Source of the DNA: Brevundimonas sp.
GTDB lineage: Bacteria > Pseudomonadota > Alphaproteobacteria > Caulobacterales > Caulobacteraceae
Direction of reading: 5' to 3'
NCBI GenBank assembly: GCA_024711185.1
Contig: JANJTI010000282.1
Location: 1 to 5,799 of the forward strand
DNA: 5,799 bases
Positions 1 through 4,647 of this stretch are shown piece after piece. The stretch's first letter is position 1, and the number at the start of each line of letters is the position of its first letter. Made by a program: the position numbers and the translations under genes. The notes beneath the pieces are model-generated. The model was not told the origin of the DNA. It saw only the letters and a list, made by a program, of their open reading frames with translations, and ran no database searches.

Positions 1-460
1 GGCGCCGGCCCGCGACATCGACGGTGAAGACCGCGGCCGCTCCCGGCGGGAAACCGCCGCTCATGCGATCCATCAGGGCCGGCGAGGCCGCGCCTTCGCT
101 CATGTACTCGATCGCCAGCTGATGGACGCCGGGATTGTGAGCGACGACCAGCAGACACCCGGCCTCGTCCCCGGCCGCCTCGACGAACCGGCGCAGGACG
201 TCGGCGGAGCCGTTGTAGAGCGCCTCGTCATCGCGCACCTGAACGTCGCCGAGCGCGTCGTGGACGAGGTTCCACGTCTGGCGCGTCCGCGCCGCCGGCG
301 ACACCAGGGCCAGGTCGGGGCGGAGACCGCGCGCGGCGAAGGTCTGTCCCATCAGGACGGCGTCGGAGCGGCCGCGGGCGGACAGCGGACGATCCCGGTC
401 GCCGCCGGCGCCGCCCGACCGTTCAGCCTCGGCGTGGCGCATCAGGATCAGTCGCTGCAT
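1..460 (-). CDS. SixA-like histidine phosphatase family protein (3' end cut by window edge)
   Basis: The reading frame starts at ATG 458-460 and stays open to base 1 (153 codons visible, no stop), so the C-terminus is missing. It belongs to the histidine phosphatase (phosphoglycerate-mutase-like) superfamily. The phosphorylated-His motif is LILMRHAEAE (R8, H9), followed by the SixA-style DRPLSARG at 23-30. The second phosphate-binding Arg is R58 in SPAARTRQT, the likely acid is E80 in DEALYNG, and the second catalytic His is H108 in VVAHNPGV. Known SixA proteins are about 160 residues and dephosphorylate phosphohistidine on signalling or PTS-type phosphocarrier proteins; the substrate here is unknown. 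No signal peptide is seen, so it is probably cytoplasmic. It lies 10 nt downstream of the methyltransferase-like gene, with an AAAGGG ribosome site overlapping that gene's stop, so the two are probably cotranscribed and translationally coupled. The family call is firm; the physiological role is not. Confidence 0.9.
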   Translation of the reverse strand, partial: MQRLILMRHAEAERSGGAGGDRDRPLSARGRSDAVLMGQTFAARGLRPDLALVSPAARTRQTWNLVHDALGDVQVRDDEALYNGSADVLRRFVEAAGDEAGCLLVVAHNPGVHQLAIEYMSEGAASPALMDRMSGGFPPGAAAVFTVDVAGRR

Positions 461-466
461 GCGCCG

Positions 467-472
467 CCCTTT
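467..472 (-). promoter_or_regulatory. Ribosome binding site of the SixA-like gene, overlapping the upstream stop codon
   Basis: Read on the minus strand, the TAA of the methyltransferase-like gene (471-473) runs straight into AAAGGG, followed by a 6-nt spacer and the ATG at 458-460. This supports the chosen SixA start and suggests translational coupling of the two genes. Confidence 0.5.
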
Positions 473-1229
473 AGGGCGCCGTGGAGATTCCCGCCAGATC
501 GCGATGGCTCCGGCCGGCGGGTTGGGGGTTCAGGGCCGGGGCCAGCGCAGCCACCGGCGCGACCGCGCCGCCCGGCCGGGCGCGGGCATAGGCCTGCCGT
601 GTCGCCTCGAGGAGGATGACCCCGGCGGCGCCCGGCAGCAGGCGCTTGCCGACCTGTTCCAGTCCTTCTGCAAACGGCAACACCGGCGGCCACGGCGGTA
701 CATACAGCGTCTGCGACCATGCGGTCGGCTCGAGTCCCACGTCGCGAACCAGACGTTCCAGCTGGCGTCGCGTGAAGGGGCGGCCGTGCCCGAACGGGGT
801 GGACTCCGCCCGCGCCCACAGGCCGCCGCGCGCGGCGGCGACCAGGATGATGCGGCCGGCCGGCGCCATGGCCCGGACCGCCTCGAGCATCATGGCCCGG
901 GCGTCGTCCGCTTCCTCCAGCGCGTGCACCAGCAGGACCCGATCGAAGGTCCCGGCCGCAAACGGAAGCCGGCGGTCATCGATCAGCAGCGAACGGTTCC
1001 GTCCGACCGCGGGCCATGGCTCCACGCCCTGGCCCCCGGGCATGGCGGCCACCACCCGCCGGGCGCCGATGAAGGCGTCGAGCCACGGAGTCGCGTAGCC
1101 GAGGCCCAGAACGTCGCAGTTCGTCGCCTCGCCCCAGGCGTCTTCCAGGCGCCGGGCCAGCATCCGGCGCGCCACGGCTCCGGCGGGCTCGCCGTAGAAG
1201 ATCCGGAGCTCGTCTATGCTGCGCCGCAT
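471..1229 (-). CDS. Class I SAM-dependent methyltransferase-like protein
   Basis: 252 residues from ATG 1227-1229 to TAA 471-473. The frame stays open upstream to 1787, but that part is antisense to gloB, so the start MRRSIDELRIFYGEP is preferred. The fold is read from the Rossmann order: a glycine-rich first loop CDVLGLGYATPWLDAF (38-53), then the post-motif pattern LPFAAGTFDRVLLVHALEE (88-106), then the turn and strand APAGRIILVAAARGG (122-136), and a late helix FTRRQLERLVRDVGLEP (152-168). This order matches Methyltransf_11-type enzymes. The substrate is unknown. Motif I is unusual: the acidic residue normally before GxGxG is G42, and no clear acidic residue ends strand 2 (RVVAAMPGGQGVEPW). 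SAM binding is therefore inferred from fold, not from canonical residues. The C-terminal 35 residues are Ala/Pro/Gly rich. The gene is divergent from gloB across 45 nt and leads into the SixA-like gene 10 nt downstream. I see no clear Shine-Dalgarno before its ATG. Confidence 0.8.
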   Translation of the reverse strand: MRRSIDELRIFYGEPAGAVARRMLARRLEDAWGEATNCDVLGLGYATPWLDAFIGARRVVAAMPGGQGVEPWPAVGRNRSLLIDDRRLPFAAGTFDRVLLVHALEEADDARAMMLEAVRAMAPAGRIILVAAARGGLWARAESTPFGHGRPFTRRQLERLVRDVGLEPTAWSQTLYVPPWPPVLPFAEGLEQVGKRLLPGAAGVILLEATRQAYARARPGGAVAPVAALAPALNPQPAGRSHRDLAGISTAP

Positions 1230-1244
1230 GGGGGCAGCATAGAC
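1212..1244. repeat. Perfect 11-bp inverted repeat around the methyltransferase start codon (candidate operator or mRNA hairpin)
   Basis: The left arm GTCTATGCTGC (1212-1222) and the right arm GCAGCATAGAC (1234-1244) are exact reverse complements with an 11-nt spacer. The spacer holds the methyltransferase ATG (1227-1229, minus strand). In RNA from the minus strand the start codon would sit in the hairpin loop; in RNA from the plus strand the repeat would lie 31-63 nt before the gloB ATG. Each arm contains TATGCT, a weak -10-like hexamer, one on each strand and pointing at the divergent genes. Regulatory function is inferred from symmetry and position. Confidence 0.55.
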
Positions 1245-1265
1245 CCGCGGAGGGCCGGCTGCCAG
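1229..1265 (-). promoter_or_regulatory. Possible promoter of the methyltransferase-like gene, giving a leaderless or near-leaderless mRNA
   Basis: On the minus strand, CTGGCA (1260-1265; 4 of 6 to TTGACA) is followed by an 18-nt spacer and TATGCT (1236-1241; 4 of 6 to TATAAT). Six nucleotides later comes the ATG at 1229. Transcription would then begin at or next to the start codon, which fits the lack of a Shine-Dalgarno. The match to the Caulobacter housekeeping-sigma consensus is only partial, so this is a weak call. Confidence 0.25.
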
Positions 1266-1274
1266 AATAGCCGG
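1255..1274 (+). repeat. Inverted repeat directly abutting the gloB start codon
   Basis: CCGGCT (1255-1260) and AGCCGG (1269-1274) are perfect complements around the 8-nt loop GCCAGAAT, and the right arm ends on the base before the gloB ATG (1275). In mRNA this would form a 6-bp, mostly G-C stem that could restrict ribosome access. The GGAGG at 1249-1253 lies immediately upstream of the stem and is 21 nt from the ATG in linear distance; folding the stem would bring it close. This is a sequence observation; function is inferred. Confidence 0.4.
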
Positions 1275-2003
1275 ATGCCGCTGGACGTCCGCCTGTTCCC
1301 CTGCCTGTCCGACAACTACGGCTTTCTCGTCCGCGACCAGGTCACCGGCGCGGTGGCCGCGGTCGATACGCCCGACGCCGATGCGATCCTCGCTGACCTC
1401 GCGGCGTCCGACTGGGGACGGCTCGACCTGATTCTCAACACTCACTGGCATCCGGATCACACGCAGGGGAACGCCGCGCTGAAGGCGGCGACGGGCTGTG
1501 AGATCGCGGGCCCGGAAGAAGTGCGCCGCGCCGCGCCGCTCGATCGCGTGCTGCGTGGCGGAGACCTGGTCAGCCTTGGGGAGACGGTTCTGGAAGTCAG
1601 CGACGCGCCGGGGCACACCCTCGGCCACCTCGTCTATCGGTCGCCGGCGGACCGGCAGGCCTTCGTCGGGGACGTCCTCTTCGTCATGGGTTGCGGCCGG
1701 CTGTTCGAGGGCTCCCCCGAGCAGATGTGGTCCAGCCTCCGGATGCTGGCTGCCTGGCCCGAGGACACCGTGGTCTGGTGCGCGCACGAATACACCGCCT
1801 CCAACGCCCGCTTCGCCCTGACCGTCGACGATCGCCCGGAGACGCAGGCGCGGGTTGCGGGCGTCCTCGCCATGCGCGAGCGCGGCGAGCCGACGGTCCC
1901 GACCACCATCGGGGCGGAACAGGCCTTCAACCCGTTTCTCCGGGCCCCCGATGCGGCGGCGTTCGCAGCCCTGCGCGCCGCCAAGGACGGGTTCAGCGGC
2001 TAG
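1275..2003 (+). CDS. gloB: Hydroxyacylglutathione hydrolase (glyoxalase II)
   Basis: 242 residues, slightly shorter than the usual 250-260. It hydrolyses S-D-lactoylglutathione to D-lactate and glutathione, the second step of methylglyoxal detoxification in the cytoplasm. The metallo-beta-lactamase core is complete. THWHPDH (56-62) gives metal ligands H57, H59, D61 and H62; APGHTLGH gives H114; FVGD gives the bridging D133; CAHEYT gives H171. Glyoxalase II hallmarks follow: GCGRLFEG (139-146), HEYTASN (171-177), NPFLR (219-223) and a C-terminal LRAAKDGF (233-240), whose R234 and K237 match the glutathione-binding Arg/Lys of the family. Trp replaces the middle His of the common THHHxDH, a non-ligand position. 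The start at 1275 matches the family N-terminus (PCLSDNY near residue 9); the much longer in-frame extension to 459 is antisense to the methyltransferase gene. The gene is divergent from that gene and overlaps the DUF4908-like gene tail to tail by 11 nt. Confidence 0.95.
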   Translation: MPLDVRLFPCLSDNYGFLVRDQVTGAVAAVDTPDADAILADLAASDWGRLDLILNTHWHPDHTQGNAALKAATGCEIAGPEEVRRAAPLDRVLRGGDLVSLGETVLEVSDAPGHTLGHLVYRSPADRQAFVGDVLFVMGCGRLFEGSPEQMWSSLRMLAAWPEDTVVWCAHEYTASNARFALTVDDRPETQARVAGVLAMRERGEPTVPTTIGAEQAFNPFLRAPDAAAFAALRAAKDGFSG

Positions 2004-2700
2004 CGGATTCCTGCGGCAGGAAGGCGCGGATCACCCGCTCCGACGACGGCCGGCCCGCGACGCCCTGCGAGGGGGCGACGACGATGCGCAACTGCCCCCG
2101 GGCGTAGGTCGCCGACGCCGCCGGACCTTCTGTGATGACGATGCGTCGCAGCTCGCTCAGGGACGAGCGGGCGCTTGGCGATCGCGCGATGCGCACGACC
2201 GCGTCGGTCGAGAGGATCAGGGCCTCGACCGTCAGGGACTCTGACTCCACGCCGGTGTCGGCGTTGATCTCCACCATCCGCCCGAGCGCCTGGCTGACCA
2301 GCGCACTGCGCCTCAGCATCAGGTTGAGCAATTGCGCCGGTCCCAGAAGCGGCGGGGACAGGTTCTGGCCAGGCCCCGAATAGGAGGCCGGCGCTCCCCC
2401 GGGAGTGCGGGCCGTGTAGACGGTGATCCCCCCGTTGGGGGTGACCCGCAGCACCTGCTGGCCGGCGTCGTTGCGGTAGACCACGTCGCCACGCGGCGCC
2501 GGGCTGGGGCGCAGCACCCAGGTCTCCTGGCGCTGGTCGCGCAGGGCGCGGCTCTGCTCGGCCTGGGCGTTGGCGCGTTCCTGGGCGGAGGCGCTGGCGC
2601 CCGGGGTGACCGTCAGCGACAGGGCCGCGGCCGCGAGGGCGATCGCCATCGCGGTCGGGGGCGCCGTCCGCGCCGTCCTGACCCTCGCCGTCAACTCCAT
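1993..2700 (-). CDS. DUF4908-like exported protein of unknown function
   Basis: 235 residues, ATG 2698-2700 to TGA 1993-1995. The N-terminus looks like a signal peptide: a basic stretch with Arg at 6, 8 and 11, a hydrophobic core AMAIALAAAALSLTV (17-31), then TPGASASA with a plausible cleavage after A39. Starting at M18 would lose the basic region, so M1 is preferred. The mature part opens with a Gln/Arg/Ala-rich stretch (40-60), then WVLRPSPAPRGDVVYRNDAG (61-80), a beta-rich part (VLRVTPNGGITVY, 83-95), and an alpha/beta half (120-230) with LLNLMLRRSALVSQ and IVITEGPAASATYARGQL. It resembles the DUF4908 family I recall from Caulobacterales; I recall this from the overall pattern and have not searched. 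No catalytic motif or lipobox is visible, so a periplasmic location is inferred. It lies 49 nt downstream of phaB on the same strand and may be cotranscribed with it. A role in polyhydroxybutyrate metabolism is not shown. Confidence 0.8.
   Translation of the reverse strand: MELTARVRTARTAPPTAMAIALAAAALSLTVTPGASASAQERANAQAEQSRALRDQRQETWVLRPSPAPRGDVVYRNDAGQQVLRVTPNGGITVYTARTPGGAPASYSGPGQNLSPPLLGPAQLLNLMLRRSALVSQALGRMVEINADTGVESESLTVEALILSTDAVVRIARSPSARSSLSELRRIVITEGPAASATYARGQLRIVVAPSQGVAGRPSSERVIRAFLPQESASR
2008..2022. other. Short hairpin just after the gloB stop codon
   Basis: TTCCTG (2008-2013) and CAGGAA (2017-2022) pair around a CGG loop, 4 nt after the gloB TAG. There is no T-tract on either strand, so it is not a standard intrinsic terminator. 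It could stabilise the gloB mRNA 3' end. It also encodes the FLPQE of the convergent DUF4908-like gene, so chance or coding constraint remains possible. Confidence 0.3.
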
Positions 2701-2714
2701 GGCCGTCTTGGTGG

Positions 2715-2733
2715 AATCCGGGAGCGGCGGATT
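2715..2733. other. Weak hairpin between phaB and the DUF4908-like gene
   Basis: AATCCG (2715-2720) and CGGATT (2728-2733) are complementary around a 7-nt loop in the 49-nt gap (2701-2749). On the minus strand, the direction of both genes, no T-run follows, so termination is unlikely. An intercistronic processing or stabilising role is possible but unsupported. Confidence 0.25.
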
Positions 2734-2749
2734 TTGGGCAGGGCCCGGA

Positions 2750-3475
2750 TCACCCGACGAGATACTGACCGCCGTTCAGCGACAGGGTGCAGCCTGTGAC
2801 ATATCCGGCACGCTCGCCGGCCAGCCACGATACCATGTCGGCAATTTCCTCGCCTTTTCCGAGTCTTCCCACCGGAATCTGGGCCACGATCCCGGCCAGG
2901 ACCTTCTCGTCCATGGCGCCGACCATCTCGGTGTCGATATACCCGGGGGCGATGCAGTTCACCGTCACGCCCTTGCGGGCGTTCTCCAGCGCCAGCGCCT
3001 TGGTGAAGCCGATCATGCCGGCCTTGGCGGCGGAGTAGTTGGTCTGACCGATCTGGCCCTTCTGGCCGTTGATCGAGCTGATGTTGACGATCCGGCCCCA
3101 GCCGCGGTCGCGCATGCCGTTGATCACCTGCCGGGTCATGTTGAACACGCTGTCCATGTTTACCCGGATCACGTCCGACCACTGGTCGGCGGTCATCTTG
3201 TGGAAGAAGCCGTCCCGCGTGATCCCGGCGTTGTTGACCAGGACGTCGACGGGGCCCAGCGCGGCCTCGACCTCGGCGACGGCGCGCTGGCAGTCCTCGA
3301 AGCTGCCGACGTTGCCCTTGACGACCATGACGCCCAGCGCTTCCGCCGTCGCGCGGGCCGCCGCCTCGTTGCCGGAGTAGCCGGCGGCGACGGCCATGCC
3401 GTCTTCCTTCAGCCGCTGGACGATGGCCTTCCCGATCCCGCGGGTGCCGCCGGTCACCAGTGCGACGCGCGCCAT
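2750..3475 (-). CDS. phaB: Acetoacetyl-CoA reductase (polyhydroxybutyrate synthesis)
   Basis: 241 residues, within the usual 240-250 for PhaB. This short-chain dehydrogenase reduces acetoacetyl-CoA to (R)-3-hydroxybutyryl-CoA with NADPH, supplying monomer to PHB synthase in the cytoplasm. Visible features are the cofactor loop TGGTRGIG (8-15), NNAG (81-84) and ITRDGFFHKM (85-94). The catalytic set is N106, S134, Y147 and K151 in YSAAK, with PGYIDTEM (177-184) after it and the C-terminal NGGQYLVG. The stretch INGQKGQIGQTNYSAAKAG (135-153) is the PhaB signature and separates it from FabG, which has a GNxGQxNYxAAK-type sequence. The start at 3475 begins exactly at the family N-terminus MARVALVTGG and has AGGA (3483-3486) at a 7-nt spacing; the upstream open extension is rejected. 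No phaA thiolase is adjacent, unlike many phaAB operons. Upstream lies the YahK-like gene with a terminator, so phaB probably has its own promoter in the 94-nt gap. Confidence 0.93.
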   Translation of the reverse strand: MARVALVTGGTRGIGKAIVQRLKEDGMAVAAGYSGNEAAARATAEALGVMVVKGNVGSFEDCQRAVAEVEAALGPVDVLVNNAGITRDGFFHKMTADQWSDVIRVNMDSVFNMTRQVINGMRDRGWGRIVNISSINGQKGQIGQTNYSAAKAGMIGFTKALALENARKGVTVNCIAPGYIDTEMVGAMDEKVLAGIVAQIPVGRLGKGEEIADMVSWLAGERAGYVTGCTLSLNGGQYLVG

Positions 3476-3498
3476 GTGCGTATCCTGTCCCTTGAAGC

Positions 3499-3521
3499 GG
3501 CGGCCTCTCCCGCGGGCCGCC
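3499..3521 (-). promoter_or_regulatory. GC-rich inverted repeat in the phaB leader
   Basis: GGCGGCC (3499-3505) and GGCCGCC (3515-3521) are perfect 7-bp complements with a 9-nt spacer, ending 23 nt before the phaB ATG and upstream of its AGGA. It could be an mRNA stem-loop or a repressor site. In DNA this GC-rich, chance symmetry of this size is not rare, so confidence is low. Confidence 0.3.
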
Positions 3522-3542
3522 TGCCGTCGGATACGCTTTAGC

Positions 3543-3557
3543 TTGCGATGCGTTGCG
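3543..3557. repeat. Three tandem WTGCG pentamers upstream of phaB (candidate TGC-rich operator)
   Basis: TTGCG, ATGCG and TTGCG follow each other without gaps, 68-82 nt upstream of the phaB ATG and just beyond the end of the YahK-like gene. On the phaB sense strand they read CGCAA-CGCAT-CGCAA. The PHB regulator PhaR of alphaproteobacteria is known to bind TGC-rich DNA in pha promoters, so an operator is plausible. The match is to the general character of such sites, not to an exact consensus. Confidence 0.3.
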
Positions 3558-3559
3558 CG

Positions 3560-3578
3560 AAAAGCGGCGTTACGCCGC
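3560..3578 (-). terminator. Short intrinsic terminator overlapping the end of the YahK-like gene
   Basis: On the minus strand, GCGGCG (3573-3578), the loop TAA (3570-3572) and CGCCGC (3564-3569) form a 6-bp all-G-C stem followed at once by TTTT (3560-3563). The loop is the stop codon of the reductase gene itself. The short stem and four-base T-run suggest partial termination. Confidence 0.5.
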
Positions 3579-4640
3579 CTGCGGCATCCGCGCCATGTCG
3601 ATGACGAAGCGGTAGCGCACGTCGGACTTCTCCATCCGCGCATAGGCCTCGTTGATCTGCTCAGGCGCGATCGTCTCGATGTCGCAGGCGATGCCGTGCC
3701 CGGCGCAGAAGTCGAGCATTTCCTGGGTCTCGCGGATGCCGCCGATCAGGCTGCCGGCCACGCTGCGGCGCCGCCACAGCAGCGGCATGGCGTAGATCGG
3801 CATCCCCTCGGTGGTCAGGCCCAGCATCACCATCGTCCCGTCGCGCGCCAGCAGGTTGATGTGGGCGGCGATCTCATGCGTGGCCGAGACGGTGTTGATG
3901 ATCAGGTCGAACGTCTCCGCCGCCGCCTTCATCGCCGCCGCGTCCGAGTTGATCAGGAAGTGCTTCGCACCCATCCGCGCGGCGTCGGCCTTCTTGCGGT
4001 CGGAGGTCGACAGCACGGTGACCTCGGCCCCCAGCGCCGCGGCCAGCTTGACCGCCATATGGCCCAGCCCGCCGAGGCCGATCACCGCCACCTTCGATCC
4101 CGGCCCCACCTTCCAGTGACGCAGCGGGCTCCAGGTCGTGATGCCGGCGCACAGTAGCGGCGCGGCGGCGTCGAGCGGCAGGGCGTCGGGGATGCGCAGC
4201 ACGAAGTCCTGGTCGACCACGATGCGATCGGAATAGCCGCCCTGGGTGATCGTCTGCCCGACCTCGCCGCCCTTCGGATCCCCCGAGCCGTAGGTCTGGG
4301 TCATGCCCGGGACGCAGTACTGCTCCTCGCCGGCCCGGCAGGATGTGCAGGTGCGGCAGCTGTCGACCATGCAGCCGACGCCGACGCGGTCGCCGACCTT
4401 GAAGCGGCTCACCTCGGCGCCCACCGCCGTCACCACCCCCGTGATCTCGTGGCCGGGCACGATCGGATAACGGGTGCCGCCCAGGTCGTTCTTCGCCACG
4501 TGCAGGTCCGAGTGGCAGACGCCGCAGAATTTGATCTCGATGGCCACGTCGCCCGGCCCGGGATCGCGCCGGTCGAAGCTGTAGGGGCTCAGCGGGGCGT
4601 CGGCGGCGGTCGCCGCGAAGGCGCGGGTGGCGATGGGCAT
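3570..4640 (-). CDS. YahK-like zinc-dependent NAD(P)-dependent alcohol dehydrogenase / aldehyde reductase
   Basis: 356 residues, a typical medium-chain dehydrogenase of the cinnamyl-alcohol-dehydrogenase group. The N-terminal GroES-like domain holds the catalytic zinc ligands C42 (CGVCHSDLH), H64 with E65 (VPGHE), and C164 (PLLCAGITTWSPLRHW, 161-176). The structural zinc is bound by C95, C98, C101 and C109. The Rossmann loop is GLGGLG (188-193); STSDRKK (211-217) after strand 2 is the kind of sequence seen in NADPH-preferring members. The C-terminal GGIRETQEMLDFCAGHGI (300-317) and DVRYRFVID (340-348) closely match E. coli YahK as I remember it, a broad aldehyde reductase. It probably reduces aldehydes to alcohols with NADPH; the natural substrate is unknown. 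The start has AAGGA (4651-4655) with a 10-nt spacer. It follows the DUF72 gene by only 7 nt and is probably the last gene of a tetR-DUF72-reductase operon. Confidence 0.93.
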   Translation of the reverse strand: MPIATRAFAATAADAPLSPYSFDRRDPGPGDVAIEIKFCGVCHSDLHVAKNDLGGTRYPIVPGHEITGVVTAVGAEVSRFKVGDRVGVGCMVDSCRTCTSCRAGEEQYCVPGMTQTYGSGDPKGGEVGQTITQGGYSDRIVVDQDFVLRIPDALPLDAAAPLLCAGITTWSPLRHWKVGPGSKVAVIGLGGLGHMAVKLAAALGAEVTVLSTSDRKKADAARMGAKHFLINSDAAAMKAAAETFDLIINTVSATHEIAAHINLLARDGTMVMLGLTTEGMPIYAMPLLWRRRSVAGSLIGGIRETQEMLDFCAGHGIACDIETIAPEQINEAYARMEKSDVRYRFVIDMARMPQAA

Positions 4641-4647
4641 GAGCAGG

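Noticed and set aside
465..478. Short palindrome at the methyltransferase/SixA junction (CGCCCTTTAGGGCG)
   Set aside because: The real stem is only about 5 bp with a tiny loop and no T-run; it mostly reflects the AAAGGG ribosome site and stop codon, so not called a terminator.
1230..1787. Upstream extension of the methyltransferase frame, antisense to gloB
   Set aside because: The opposite strand encodes a complete GloB with all metal ligands; the long open frame is a by-product of high GC.
459..2003. A 514-codon plus-strand frame extending gloB far upstream
   Set aside because: The first 272 residues are antisense to the methyltransferase-like gene and low-complexity Arg/Gly/Pro; the GloB family N-terminus begins at 1275.
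2714..2718. GAATC (CcrM methylation-type GANTC) just upstream of the DUF4908-like gene
   Set aside because: GANTC occurs at many other places in the window, including inside genes; one copy in a gap is not evidence of cell-cycle control.
2570..3541. A 323-codon plus-strand frame opposite phaB and the start of the DUF4908-like gene
   Set aside because: It is antisense to a clear PhaB and its Asp/His/Val-rich sequence is typical of a GC-rich shadow frame.
3396..4157. A 253-codon plus-strand frame opposite phaB and the YahK-like gene
   Set aside because: No recognisable motif, composition typical of a shadow frame, and both strands' real genes are fully explained.
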